A DNA stretch of 64,000 bases from Cyclobacteriaceae bacterium. GTDB lineage: Bacteria; Bacteroidota; Bacteroidia; Cytophagales; Cyclobacteriaceae. The notes beneath the pieces were generated by a model. That model saw nothing but the letters and a program-made list of their open reading frames with translations. It did not search any database and was not told the origin of the DNA. The stretch spans positions 668,492-732,491 of the forward strand of contig JAHBUE010000001.1 in the NCBI GenBank assembly GCA_019638235.1. The letters run 5' to 3'. Positions 41,010-50,598 of the stretch are shown piece by piece; the stretch's first letter is position 1, and every line of letters begins with the position of its first letter. A program made the position numbers and the translations under genes.

Positions 41010-42110
41010 ATGGAAATTAAGGCGATAGAGAAAGTTGAGCAGGCCGGGTTGTTTGGCACGGTTGCTCAAATGGGGCACGAGCAGGTTGTGTTTTGTTATG
41101 ACGAAGCCACGGGCCTGAAGTCGATAATTGCTATTCACAACACAGCGCTTGGGCCGGCCTTAGGCGGCACGCGCATGTGGCATTACAATGACGAACACGA
41201 AGCCCTGATTGATGTGCTCCGATTGTCGCGTGGCATGACGTTCAAGGCATCCATTAGCGGACTTAACCTGGGCGGAGGAAAGGCTGTGATTATTGGCGAT
41301 GCCAAAACCATGAAGACAGAGGCGTTCATGCGCAGGTTCGGAAAGTTTGTAAACAGCCTTGGCGGAAAATATATTACTGCCGAGGATGTGAACATGAAAA
41401 CTGCCGATATGGAATACATTGGCATGGAAACAAAACACGTTACCGGCCTGCCCGAATCTATGGGCGGAGGAGGCGACCCTTCACCGGTAACGGCTTTTGG
41501 TACATACTTAGGTATGAAGGCTTCCGCCAAAAAAGTTTTTGGTAACGATTCGCTTGAAGGAAAGAAAATTGTTGTGCAGGGCGTTGGTCAGGTGGGCATG
41601 TATTTGTTAGAACACCTGGTAAAAGAAAAAGCCAATGTAACCATTGCTGATATTAACGAAGAAAGAGTGCACATGTTGGCAAAGAAGCATGGCGTGAAAA
41701 CAGTAGCGCAAGATGCCGTGTATGATTTGGATGTAGATATTTACGCTCCCTGCGCGTTGGGCGCAACGTTGAATGACGAAACCATTCCGCGCTTAAAGTG
41801 CAGCATTGTTTCCGGTGCGGCCAACAACCAGTTGAAAGATGAAGTGAAGCACGGCTATATGCTTATTGATAGGGGTATAACCTATGCGCCCGATTTTCTC
41901 ATTAATGCTGGTGGTTTGATTAACGTGTATAACGAATACCTCGGCAACTACAACCGTGCCCGCGTATTTGAGCAGGCCGAAAACATTTATACTACGTGTT
42001 TAAATATTTTCTCATTGGCCGAACGCGAAAAAATCAATACGCAGGAAGCCGCTATTAGGTTGGCAGAAAAGCGCATTGAAGAAGTTGGCCGGGTGCGGAT
42101 TCCGCGTTAA
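41010..42110 (+). CDS. Glu/Leu/Phe/Val dehydrogenase (leucine dehydrogenase type)
   Basis: A 366-aa amino-acid dehydrogenase that deaminates branched-chain amino acids with NAD+. The N-terminal substrate domain has GPALGGTRMW and the glycine-rich SGLNLGGGKAVI loop with the catalytic Lys. Further motifs are TAEDVN and GGGGDPSPVTAFGTYLGMK. The NAD-binding Rossmann motif is VQGVGQVGMYLLEHL. The start at MEIKAIEKV is preferred because the longer frame from 40875 covers the promoter. It ends with an intrinsic terminator. Confidence 0.9.
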   Translation: MEIKAIEKVEQAGLFGTVAQMGHEQVVFCYDEATGLKSIIAIHNTALGPALGGTRMWHYNDEHEALIDVLRLSRGMTFKASISGLNLGGGKAVIIGDAKTMKTEAFMRRFGKFVNSLGGKYITAEDVNMKTADMEYIGMETKHVTGLPESMGGGGDPSPVTAFGTYLGMKASAKKVFGNDSLEGKKIVVQGVGQVGMYLLEHLVKEKANVTIADINEERVHMLAKKHGVKTVAQDAVYDLDVDIYAPCALGATLNDETIPRLKCSIVSGAANNQLKDEVKHGYMLIDRGITYAPDFLINAGGLINVYNEYLGNYNRARVFEQAENIYTTCLNIFSLAEREKINTQEAAIRLAEKRIEEVGRVRIPR

Positions 42111-42133
42111 TATCAGAAGAATTATTATTTTTG

Positions 42134-42179
42134 AAGTCGCTTGTTGAGGATAAGCCCGGCAGGCGACTTTTTTATTTTT
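42134..42179 (+). terminator. Intrinsic terminator after leucine dehydrogenase
   Basis: AAGTCGC (42134) pairs with GCGACTT (42163-42169), followed by a T-rich tail TTTTATTTTT. Confidence 0.7.
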
Positions 42180-42201
42180 GTTTTACCCTGTTCTTTGAAA
42201 C

Positions 42202-43338
42202 ATGCTTAATCGTAGAAGCCTCCGCATAAAAGTCATGCAAAGCCTCTTTGCTTTTCAGCAAAGTAAAGAAGCCAATTACCTGTTGTGTTGCGACACTATC
42301 GAAGAAGTCTTTGCCCCGGATTTGAATTCCATGGAGCCTCAGGATAAGAAGGAACTCAACAAACAGAAAAAAGAAGCGCTCAACTTATTGGATAAGGTTT
42401 TTGAAACAACGACTTCTGTTGAGCATGAAAACGAAAAAATCAGAAAGGTTGTAGAAGAAAGCCTGGGGCAATACCGCAAAACCGTAGCCCAGGATGCCCG
42501 CTTTTTCAAGAAAAGCCTCAAGCAGGATGTTGAAAAAATCTATCGCTATTACCTGGCCGTGCTAACATTAGCCATAGCCATAGCCGAAGCGGCAAAGGCC
42601 GATAAAAAAATCAATCATTCAAATTATATAAATAACCGTTGGGTAAAAGCCTTATCAGATAGCAACGACCTGAAAAAAGAATCGCTTCGGTTAAATGCAA
42701 CCTGGGATAATAAATTTGACCGTGTTCAGCTTTGGCTACGCGATGTGGTGAAGCAGGATAACGAGTACATGGCCTATCTCGACAAGAAATCGCCTTCGCC
42801 TGACGACCAGAAACGTGTAATCAATCACCTGTTCAGAAAAATTGTGTTGGGCAAAACCATTATCAACGATTACTTCGAGGAGGAAGTGCTGCATTGGTCG
42901 GAAGACCGTGAAATTGTAAAAGGCATGGTAGAGAAAACGGTGAAATCCTACAACCCGTCAGCGGGCGAGCCGTTGCATTTACACCAGTTGTCGCTTAACT
43001 GGGAAGACGACCTTCATTTTATTGAAAATCTTTTTTCGGGCGCGATAAACCTTGACCCCGAATACAGCAAACTGATTGCCGACAACACCCGCAATTGGGA
43101 AGTTGACCGCTTGCCACTAACGGACAGGGTTATTCTTGAACTGGCTATTACCGAAATGATTGTGTTCCCGAGCATTCCGGTAAAAGTTACCATGAACGAG
43201 TATATTGAACTGGCCAAAAATTACAGCACACCAAAAAGCCGTCAGTTTATAAACGGCATATTAGATGTGATAACCAAACACCTGAAAACAGCCGGAAAAA
43301 TCAAGAAAAGCGGACGGGGGCTGATGGACAATAAATAA
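42202..43338 (+). CDS. nusB: Transcription antitermination factor NusB (long Bacteroidota form)
   Basis: A 378-aa protein with NusB hallmarks at both ends: MLNRRSLRIKVMQSLFAFQQS at the start, and the C-terminal helices DRLPLTDRVILELAITEMIVFPSIPVKVTMNEYIELAKNYSTPKSRQFINGILD (about 300-355). The insert between them makes it about twice the E. coli length, as usual in this phylum. It binds BoxA RNA with NusE to promote rRNA transcription. It heads the conserved nusB-ytxH-DUF1573-yajC-ybbR-coaE cluster. Confidence 0.95.
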   Translation: MLNRRSLRIKVMQSLFAFQQSKEANYLLCCDTIEEVFAPDLNSMEPQDKKELNKQKKEALNLLDKVFETTTSVEHENEKIRKVVEESLGQYRKTVAQDARFFKKSLKQDVEKIYRYYLAVLTLAIAIAEAAKADKKINHSNYINNRWVKALSDSNDLKKESLRLNATWDNKFDRVQLWLRDVVKQDNEYMAYLDKKSPSPDDQKRVINHLFRKIVLGKTIINDYFEEEVLHWSEDREIVKGMVEKTVKSYNPSAGEPLHLHQLSLNWEDDLHFIENLFSGAINLDPEYSKLIADNTRNWEVDRLPLTDRVILELAITEMIVFPSIPVKVTMNEYIELAKNYSTPKSRQFINGILDVITKHLKTAGKIKKSGRGLMDNK

Positions 43339-43551
43339 CTGAAACTCTGCATCAGGCAGATGGGAGTCCACCTTAGGGGGCTGAGCGAGGGCGTTAGAGG
43401 TTCCTAAATTGTTAAAAACCCGTTAACGAGGTCATTTTTGAGCCGGTTTACCTGTTACAAATTGTTGTTGTAACGTATTTTTGACCGATTTACACCGTTC
43501 AGCCTGTTTTCGTATGGAAATCCGGAAATTAGTGGTGAAATTTGAGGTTCT

Positions 43552-43860
43552 ATGAGCAAAAAAAGCGGAAATACATTAATGGCATTCCTGGCTGGCGCGG
43601 CTGCCGGGGCTATTTTGGGCATCCTTTACGCCCCTGATAAAGGAATAAACACCCGTCAGAAATTGTCTTTTCAGTTGGAGAAATACAAAGACATGCTCCA
43701 GACCATGCTGAACGATTTTGTGGAAGGAAAAGAAACACCCCTGACATCGGAGGCAAAATCGATGGGCCAAAAAGTGGTGGATGAGGCAAAGCTGAAAGCC
43801 GAAAAACTTTTAGAAGATGTGGATGAACTTTTAGACCAGATTAAGGGTAAGAATAAATAA
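43552..43860 (+). CDS. YtxH domain protein
   Basis: A 102-aa protein with one N-terminal Gly/Ala-rich membrane helix (TLMAFLAGAAAGAILGILYAPDKG, about 8-31), the YtxH signature, then a long charged helix that ends in an acidic/lysine tail. It is membrane-anchored and its role is unknown. A TATTTTTG -7-like element lies at 43476-43483 in the 213-bp upstream gap, which otherwise shows nothing clear. Confidence 0.85.
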   Translation: MSKKSGNTLMAFLAGAAAGAILGILYAPDKGINTRQKLSFQLEKYKDMLQTMLNDFVEGKETPLTSEAKSMGQKVVDEAKLKAEKLLEDVDELLDQIKGKNK

Positions 43861-43872
43861 ACCGATTGAATT

Positions 43873-44412
43873 ATGATGTTGAAAAGAAGTATTTGGATGG
43901 TTGGCCTTGTGGCGTTGCTGGCAGTTGCCTGCAAAGACAAAGACGCAGAAAAGAAAATTGCAGCGCTTGAAGCGCGGTTATCAGAATTGGAAGACAGAAA
44001 ACCGGCTTCCGTTTCTGTAACCCCTACCGATAACCCGGTGCCCTCGCAGCCTCAGCAGAAGCCCGAAGGGCCTCTTCCTGCAATTCAGTTTGAAAAACTT
44101 GACCACGACTTTGGTACTATACAGGAAGGAAAGAAGGTAACGTACACCTATAAGTTCAAAAACACTGGCGAAGCACCGCTGATTATTCAGGGCGTACAGC
44201 CTACGTGTGGTTGCACCGCGCCCGATTGGTCGAAGGAGCCGATTCCCCCCGGTGGCGAAGGATTTGTAAAAGCTGAATTTGATAGCAGCGGCAAGCCTAA
44301 TATGCAAAACAAATCCGTTACTGTAACGGCCAATACCTGGCCGGAAAGTACCGTGTTGAGCTTTAAGGCTATGGTAATTCCTAAAGGCGATTCGCAAGGG
44401 CCGGCAAAGTAA
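43873..44412 (+). CDS. DUF1573 lipoprotein
   Basis: A 179-aa lipoprotein (VALLAVACKDKD, Cys near 19) with a short coiled coil (KKIAALEARLSELE). The DUF1573 beta-sandwich (about 75-170) contains the motif FDHDFGTI-like DHDFGTIQEGKKVTYTYKFKNTG and QPTCGCTAPDWSKEPIPPGGEG. The domain is very common in Bacteroidota and its function is not established. It is followed by a strong terminator. Confidence 0.9.
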   Translation: MMLKRSIWMVGLVALLAVACKDKDAEKKIAALEARLSELEDRKPASVSVTPTDNPVPSQPQQKPEGPLPAIQFEKLDHDFGTIQEGKKVTYTYKFKNTGEAPLIIQGVQPTCGCTAPDWSKEPIPPGGEGFVKAEFDSSGKPNMQNKSVTVTANTWPESTVLSFKAMVIPKGDSQGPAK

Positions 44413-44432
44413 TTACGTTGCGCAAGCATTGT

Positions 44433-44470
44433 GGCATCCCAAACCCACCGGGTTTGGGATGCCTGTTTTT
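44433..44470 (+). terminator. Strong intrinsic terminator
   Basis: GGCATCCCAAACC (44433) pairs with GGTTTGGGATGCC (44451-44463) in a 13-bp perfect stem with a short loop, followed by TGTTTTT. It separates the nusB-DUF1573 part from yajC. Confidence 0.85.
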
Positions 44471-44508
44471 AACCCTAACTTTAAACACAAAAATTTTATA
44501 CCGATTAT

Positions 44509-44820
44509 ATGATGTATTCCATGTTAGCACAAGCACAAGCCCAGGGCGATAATTACAGTTTCTATATCATGATGGGCCTCATGTTGGTTATCTTTTACTT
44601 TTTCATGATTCGTCCGCAACAGAAAAAAGCAAAAACCCAGAAAAAATTTACGGAAGAAATTCAGCGTGGCGATTATGTTGTTACCATTGGTGGCGCTCAT
44701 GGCCGCATTGCCGAATTAGAGAAAGACACTTTTATTCTGGAAGTTGAACGAGGCGCCCGCATTAAATTCAACAGGTCGGCTATTTCTATGGAAGCAACCA
44801 AAGCCGTCAAAGGGGCATAA
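44509..44820 (+). CDS. yajC: Preprotein translocase subunit YajC
   Basis: A 103-aa inner-membrane protein with a single helix (FYIMMGLMLVIFYFFMI, about 18-34) followed by the YajC hallmark RPQQKKAKTQKKFTEEIQRGDYVVTIGGAHGRI. It is an accessory subunit of the SecDF complex. Two start ATGs are adjacent (44509 and 44512). Confidence 0.95.
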   Translation: MMYSMLAQAQAQGDNYSFYIMMGLMLVIFYFFMIRPQQKKAKTQKKFTEEIQRGDYVVTIGGAHGRIAELEKDTFILEVERGARIKFNRSAISMEATKAVKGA

Positions 44821-44847
44821 TAGTACTGTAGTGATCCGGTTTATGTA

Positions 44848-45783
44848 ATGGCATTTATACAATCGATATTGAGCTTTCTCCGATTCAACAACAAAAACTG
44901 GAAGGCTATTTTATTATGTGTTTTTGCCGCCACAATTTTCTGGGCATTCAATTCCCTCAACAAGCATTATTCGGCCAGTATCAATTTTCCGTTAGCGTTT
45001 GATTACGACCAGGAAAATTACATCCCGGTAAGGCCGCTGCCCGAGCAGGTAAAAATTAACGTTAGCGGTTTGGGCTGGGAGTTGTTTCGAAAAAGCATTG
45101 GGTTAAAAGTGCTGCCACTTCGCATTCCGTTAGAGAACCCTGCCGATGTAAGGAAGATCGTGGGCGCTTCATTGCCCCCGCTTTTCAGCGGACAAATGGA
45201 AGGGCTGCAAATTAATTTCATTTTAACGGACACACTGCATATCCAGGTTGATCCCAAAACAAGAAGAAGGGTTTTTGTAACGGTAGATTCGGTCGAGCAA
45301 TATTTGCGCAGTGGCTTTGGCCTGTCAGGTTCTGTTACCATTTCGCCCGATACGGTTTGGCTCGAAGGCCCTCAAAGTCTTGTTTCCAGCTTGCCGGAAA
45401 CATTAACCATTCGCCCGGATTTTAAAAACATTGATGCATCTGTTAATGAACGGCTTGAAGTTGATTTGTTCAGCAACCTCATCCGGGTAAACCCGCAAAC
45501 TGTCACAATCCGGTTTCCGGTTAGCCGAATGATTCAAATAACAGATTCGGTTGAGGTGCAGGTAGTAAATGCAGCAAGTGGATTAAAGACTGTACCGGAT
45601 ATTTCAAAAATCCGTTATCAATATGCTATCCCGGAAGATCAACAGAACACATCTGTAAGCACACAAGCCATACTTGATTTGCAGGGCATTGGTGAAGGCG
45701 AGCACAAACTTGTGCCTAAACTTGTAAACCTTCCGCCTTTTGCACGCCATGTTGTGGTGGACACACTTCACATAAGTTTTTAA
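44848..45783 (+). CDS. YbbR-like domain protein (CdaR-type)
   Basis: A 311-aa protein with one N-terminal membrane helix (AILLCVFAATIFWAFNSL, about 20-37) and periplasmic YbbR-type beta repeats (IPVRPLPEQVKINVSG, SVTISPDTVWLEGPQSLVSS). YbbR/CdaR proteins regulate the diadenylate cyclase CdaA in other phyla. Here the gene lies instead between yajC and coaE, the usual Bacteroidota arrangement. Confidence 0.85.
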   Translation: MAFIQSILSFLRFNNKNWKAILLCVFAATIFWAFNSLNKHYSASINFPLAFDYDQENYIPVRPLPEQVKINVSGLGWELFRKSIGLKVLPLRIPLENPADVRKIVGASLPPLFSGQMEGLQINFILTDTLHIQVDPKTRRRVFVTVDSVEQYLRSGFGLSGSVTISPDTVWLEGPQSLVSSLPETLTIRPDFKNIDASVNERLEVDLFSNLIRVNPQTVTIRFPVSRMIQITDSVEVQVVNAASGLKTVPDISKIRYQYAIPEDQQNTSVSTQAILDLQGIGEGEHKLVPKLVNLPPFARHVVVDTLHISF

Positions 45784-45794
45784 CTTTTTTACCA

Positions 45795-46403
45795 ATGAAC
45801 AGACCGCTTCAGGTGGGTATTACCGGGGGTATCGGTTCAGGAAAAAGCCTGGTGTGCCGCATATTTCAGTGCCTCGGTATTTCTATATACGATGCTGACA
45901 GCCGAGCGAAATCCTTAATGACCACCGATGGAATACTCATCGCTCAAATCCGTAAGGAATTCGGAGATTTGTCATATAATGAGGATGGAAGCGTTAATCG
46001 AAAATACCTGTCGGAAGTTGTATTTAACAAGTCCGACCAGTTAGAAAAATTAAACAGCCTCGTACATCCTCGGGTAGGAGAAGATTATAAGCAGTGGTTG
46101 AAGTTGAACGCGCAGGCTCCTTATGTTGTTAAAGAAGCTGCCTTGCTGATTGAAGCCGGAACATACCGGGCGATGGATTACCTTATCGTAGTTCAGGCTC
46201 CGGAAGCGCTTAGAGTTCAGCGTGTGCTGAAACGGGATACACATCGCACCACGCAAGACGTGCTCGCCATCATTCGTAACCAGTTGCAGGATGAAGAAAG
46301 GCTTCGTTTTGCAACAGATGTTATTGTGAATGATGAAACAAGGTTACTCATTCCGCAGGTGTTGATGTTGCATGAGAAATTTAGCGCCAGGCAAAACAAG
46401 TAA
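45795..46403 (+). CDS. coaE: Dephospho-CoA kinase
   Basis: A 202-aa P-loop kinase that performs the last step of coenzyme A synthesis. The P-loop is GITGGIGSGKSLVC (about 8-21), the substrate loop has YDADSRAKSLM, and KEAALLIEAG is the conserved central motif. The length is normal. It lies 11 bp after the ybbR-like gene. Confidence 0.95.
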   Translation: MNRPLQVGITGGIGSGKSLVCRIFQCLGISIYDADSRAKSLMTTDGILIAQIRKEFGDLSYNEDGSVNRKYLSEVVFNKSDQLEKLNSLVHPRVGEDYKQWLKLNAQAPYVVKEAALLIEAGTYRAMDYLIVVQAPEALRVQRVLKRDTHRTTQDVLAIIRNQLQDEERLRFATDVIVNDETRLLIPQVLMLHEKFSARQNK

Positions 46404-46433
46404 TCCTGGCACAGGCAGTTTATAAACATATAC

Positions 46434-47480
46434 ATGAAGTACGTTACATTATTCGTTATCCTTATCGTTGCTGCACTTGGGGCATGTACCAAATCTCAAA
46501 ACACCGGCAGTGGAGGCAATCACCAGGCAGGCCCGTTGGTTGTAGAAGGATTTTTGGTAGAGCCCCAAACCATTTCAGAAAATATTGAAGTGCCTGGCTC
46601 ATTACTGCCTGAAGAGGAAACACAGTTGCGTGCCGAAGTGAGCGGACGTATCGTTCAGCTTAATATCCAGGAAGGCTCGGTTGTGCAAAAAGGTCAGATA
46701 ATGGTAAAACTCTTCGACCAGGACTTGCAGGCACAACTGCAAAAGTTACAGGTGCAATTAAAAATTGCCGAAAAAACAGAAGAGCGCCAGCGCGAATTGT
46801 TGGCGATTAACGGCATCAGCCAACAGGAGTACGACCTTAGCATATTAAATGTTGAAAACCTGAAAGCGGATATTCTTGCGGTGCGCATATCCATTTCCAA
46901 AACGGAAATCCGTGCACCCTACGATGGAAGGATAGGATTGCGCTACGTTAGTCCGGGTGCTTACCTGTCGTCTAACGATATTATTGCAACCGTGCGGAAA
47001 GTTGACCGGCTGAAGCTGGAATTTTCTATTCCAGAAAAATATGCCAAAGAAATTAAGAAAGGCGAGAGCGTACACTTTCGTGTAGATGGTGGCTCGGAAA
47101 CACATAAAGGCACGGTGATGGCCACCGAAAACAGCGTTGACCAAACAACCCGCACATTAAAAGTTCGCGCACTTGTTACAGCCGGTCATAAAGAATTGGT
47201 GCCGGGTGTTTTTGCGCGCGTAAACCTGCCGTTGGGCGTAACCCATGCCGGGCTATTGGTGCCTACACAAGCCATACTTCCGCAGGCAAGAAACAAACAG
47301 GTAATGGTGTTGCGAAAAGACAGCATACACTATACAATTGTTGAAACCGGCTTACGCGATTCGGCCTTTGTTCAGATAACACGAGGCTTAAAAGAAGGCG
47401 ACACGGTTATTACAACAGGTCTTATGGCAATACGGCCTAATTCAAGAGTGAAGATCGGAGAACTAAAACGTTACAAATAG
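46434..47480 (+). CDS. RND efflux periplasmic adaptor (membrane fusion protein), lipoprotein
   Basis: A 348-aa adaptor with an SPII signal (VAALGACTKSQ, Cys near 19). The lipoyl half-motifs (TQLRAEVSGRIVQLNIQEGSVVQKGQ and APYDGRIGLRYVSPGAYLSSND) flank a short coiled-coil hairpin (about 95-135). The beta-barrel and membrane-proximal domains follow. It links the inner-membrane pump to TolC. It is the first gene of a three-gene efflux operon. Confidence 0.92.
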   Translation: MKYVTLFVILIVAALGACTKSQNTGSGGNHQAGPLVVEGFLVEPQTISENIEVPGSLLPEEETQLRAEVSGRIVQLNIQEGSVVQKGQIMVKLFDQDLQAQLQKLQVQLKIAEKTEERQRELLAINGISQQEYDLSILNVENLKADILAVRISISKTEIRAPYDGRIGLRYVSPGAYLSSNDIIATVRKVDRLKLEFSIPEKYAKEIKKGESVHFRVDGGSETHKGTVMATENSVDQTTRTLKVRALVTAGHKELVPGVFARVNLPLGVTHAGLLVPTQAILPQARNKQVMVLRKDSIHYTIVETGLRDSAFVQITRGLKEGDTVITTGLMAIRPNSRVKIGELKRYK

Positions 47481-47481
47481 C

Positions 47482-50400
47482 ATGAATATTTCGGAACTGA
47501 GTTTGAAAAGACCGGTACTGGCATTCGTAATGAATATCATGCTGGTATTGTTTGGGATAATCGGGTTTAACGCTTTGGGTGTTCGCGATTATCCGGCCAT
47601 TGACCCGCCCATTATCAGCGTGGGAACAACCTATCCCGGTGCGAATGCCGAAATCATCGAAACACAAATTACAGAACCGCTCGAAAAAGCGGTTAACGGT
47701 ATTGCCGGTATCCGCAACATTACGTCATCATCCAGTGTGGGTCGCAGCAGCATCAGCATTGAATTTGAATTGAGTGTTGACCTCGAAGCCGCAGCCAATG
47801 ATGTGCGCGATAAGGTTTCGCAGGCTACGCGCTCTTTACCGCAGGATTTACCCAGCCCCCCGGTGGTTTCCAAGGCAGACGCCAACTCCAGCCCGATTAT
47901 TTCAATGACCGTGCGCAGTGACACACGAAACAACCTGCAACTAACCGAGTATGCCAACAACGTGTTGGTTGAACGCCTGCAAACCATACCTGGTGTAAGC
48001 GGCATACAAGTGTGGGGCGAGAAGCGGTGGGCTATGCGCATTTGGCTCGACCCTTCGCGTTTAAGCGCCTATAACCTTACCGCCTTGGAAGTACAACAAG
48101 CGCTTAACCGCGAAAACGTTGAACTTCCTTCCGGGAAAATTTCTGGTACGGCAACCGAATTAACAGTAAAAACATTTGGCCGGTTAACTACCGAAGAAGA
48201 TTTCAGCAATGTTATCATCAAGTCAACTCCTGAAGGAACCGTGCGTGTGCGCGATGTAGCACAAGTATTGCTCGGCCCCGAAAATGAAGAGTCTATTTTA
48301 AGAGAAAGCAATGTGCCGATGGTGGGGTTGGCCATTGTTCCGTTACCGGGATCAAATTATGTGGCTATTTCCGATGAGTTTTATAAGCGCCTCGATCAGA
48401 TTAAACGCGAAGTGCCCGATGATATTTCATTGGACATTGCGATGGATCAAACCGTATTCATTAAGCGTTCCATCCTCGAAGTGGAAGAAACACTAATCAT
48501 CGCCTTCTTGTTGGTAATGTTAATTATCTATTTATTCTTCCGCGATGCTATCATTGCCTTCCGCCCGCTCATAGATATTCCAGTATCCTTAACGGCTACT
48601 TTCTTTATCATGTACTTATGCGGGTTTTCTATCAATGTGTTAACGATGCTGGGAATTGTGCTGGCTACCGGGTTAGTGGTTGACGATGGTATTGTGGTTA
48701 CGGAAAACATTTATAAAAAGCTGGAAGGTGGTATGAACAAATACCAGGCGGCCAAAGAAGGTTCCAAAGAAATTTTCTTCGCAGTTATTTCAACATCCAT
48801 TACGCTGGCGGTAGTGTTTTTACCCATTTTGTTTTTGCAGGGCTTTACCGGAAGGCTGTTTACTGAATTTGGCGTAGTGGTTGCCGGTGCGGTGTTGATT
48901 TCATGCTTTGTATCGCTTACGCTTACGCCAGTGTTAAGTGTAAAACTTACACGCTCCAATCATAAACACTCTTGGTTTTATACGGTTACCGAGCCATTCT
49001 TTACTGGCATGGAAAATTTATATGCCCGAACATTGGCCGCGTTTATGCGCGTTCGTTGGGTGGCATTAGCTATTATCGGTGTGTGTTTTGGTATCACGTT
49101 GTTTATTGGCGCAAATATTCAATCGGAGCTTGCCCCGATGGAAGACCGCAATCAGTTCCGCCTGTCGCTTTCTGCGCCCGAAGGAACCGCGTATGATTAC
49201 ATGGACAATTTTGTGCAGACAATGGTGAACTTTGTGATGGACTCCATACCGGAATACCGCACGGCATTGTCGGTAACAGCACCAGGCTTTACCGGCTCCG
49301 GTTCTGTTAACTCAGGGTTTGTTCGGGTTACGCTTGTTGATCCGGATCAGCGCGACCGGTCGCAACAGGAAATTGTGAACATGGTTAACAGCAAACTGAA
49401 ACACTTTCCGCAAGGCCGTGCGTTTACCATTCAGGAGCAAACTATTTCGGTTGACAGGAGAGGAGGGTTGCCTGTTCAGTTCGTTATTCAAAACAATAAT
49501 TTCGATAAACTGAAAGAGGCACTTCCTCAATTTTTAGAAGCCGCAAACGACCATCCTACACTTATGACGGTTGATGCCGATTTGAAATTTAACAAACCCG
49601 AACTTGAAGTACAGATTAACCGCTTGAAGGCATCGCAATTGGGTGTGAGTGTTCAAGACATATCGCAAACATTGCAACTGGCATACAGTAACCTTCGCTT
49701 TGGGTACTTTACGCGTGAAGGAAAACAGTACCAGGTAATGGGGCAGGTGAGCAGCGTGAATCGTGATGACCCGTCAGACCTGAAAAATTTATACGTGCGC
49801 ACCAATTCCGGTGAGTTGGTTTCGATTGATAACTTAGTAACGATTCGCGAAACGATTACCCCGCCCACATTGTATCACTTCAACCGGTTTAAGTCGGCTA
49901 CTATTTCTGCCGGCCTTGCACCCGGCAAAACCGTTGGCGATGGCATTAAAGCTATGGAGGAAATCAGGGAGCAATTATTAGACGATACGTTTATGACTTC
50001 GCTGGCCGGAACTTCGCGCGATTATGCTGAAAGTTCGGGCAATACCGCATTTGCGTTTGTGCTGGCGCTGGTATTGATATACCTTGTACTGGCTGCGCAG
50101 TTTGAAAGTTTTATTGACCCGCTCACCATTATGTTTACCGTACCGCTTGCTATTTGCGGTGCGCTTATTTCATTATACATATTCGGGCAAACGTTAAATA
50201 TTTTCTCGCAAATCGGGATGATTATGTTGATAGGGCTGGTAACCAAGAATGGTATTTTGATTGTGGAGTTTGCCAACCAAAAGCGCGCAGATGGTATGTC
50301 GCGCACCGATGCAGTTTTACATGCCGCGAAAATGCGCCTGCGCCCGATTTTAATGACAAGTTTTGCTATGGCGTTGGGTTCGTTGCCCCTGGCGTTATCA

Positions 50401-50598
50401 ATAGGCGCTGCCTCAGCCAGCAGGCAGCCATTGGGTATTGTAATTGTTGGTGGAATTTTATTTTCACTCATTCTTACACTTTATGTTATTCCCGGAATGT
50501 ATTCCTACCTGTCGAGAAAGCGCAAGCATATTGATTGGGATGAGAAGCCTGCCGCCCCGGCAGAAAAATTGAAAGAGGAGTTTGCGTATGAGGCTTAG
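47482..50598 (+). CDS. RND efflux transporter permease (HAE1/AcrB-like)
   Basis: A 1038-aa inner-membrane proton/drug antiporter with 12 helices and two large periplasmic loops. It starts NISELSLKRPVLAFVMNIMLVLFG with the YPAIDPPIISV motif. TM4 carries the proton-relay Asp pair in GLVVDDGIVVTENIYKKLEGG, and the second half has IGLVTKNGILIVEFANQKR. It starts 2 bp after the adaptor. The substrate is unknown, most likely drugs or lipophilic compounds. Confidence 0.95.
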   Translation: MNISELSLKRPVLAFVMNIMLVLFGIIGFNALGVRDYPAIDPPIISVGTTYPGANAEIIETQITEPLEKAVNGIAGIRNITSSSSVGRSSISIEFELSVDLEAAANDVRDKVSQATRSLPQDLPSPPVVSKADANSSPIISMTVRSDTRNNLQLTEYANNVLVERLQTIPGVSGIQVWGEKRWAMRIWLDPSRLSAYNLTALEVQQALNRENVELPSGKISGTATELTVKTFGRLTTEEDFSNVIIKSTPEGTVRVRDVAQVLLGPENEESILRESNVPMVGLAIVPLPGSNYVAISDEFYKRLDQIKREVPDDISLDIAMDQTVFIKRSILEVEETLIIAFLLVMLIIYLFFRDAIIAFRPLIDIPVSLTATFFIMYLCGFSINVLTMLGIVLATGLVVDDGIVVTENIYKKLEGGMNKYQAAKEGSKEIFFAVISTSITLAVVFLPILFLQGFTGRLFTEFGVVVAGAVLISCFVSLTLTPVLSVKLTRSNHKHSWFYTVTEPFFTGMENLYARTLAAFMRVRWVALAIIGVCFGITLFIGANIQSELAPMEDRNQFRLSLSAPEGTAYDYMDNFVQTMVNFVMDSIPEYRTALSVTAPGFTGSGSVNSGFVRVTLVDPDQRDRSQQEIVNMVNSKLKHFPQGRAFTIQEQTISVDRRGGLPVQFVIQNNNFDKLKEALPQFLEAANDHPTLMTVDADLKFNKPELEVQINRLKASQLGVSVQDISQTLQLAYSNLRFGYFTREGKQYQVMGQVSSVNRDDPSDLKNLYVRTNSGELVSIDNLVTIRETITPPTLYHFNRFKSATISAGLAPGKTVGDGIKAMEEIREQLLDDTFMTSLAGTSRDYAESSGNTAFAFVLALVLIYLVLAAQFESFIDPLTIMFTVPLAICGALISLYIFGQTLNIFSQIGMIMLIGLVTKNGILIVEFANQKRADGMSRTDAVLHAAKMRLRPILMTSFAMALGSLPLALSIGAASASRQPLGIVIVGGILFSLILTLYVIPGMYSYLSRKRKHIDWDEKPAAPAEKLKEEFAYEA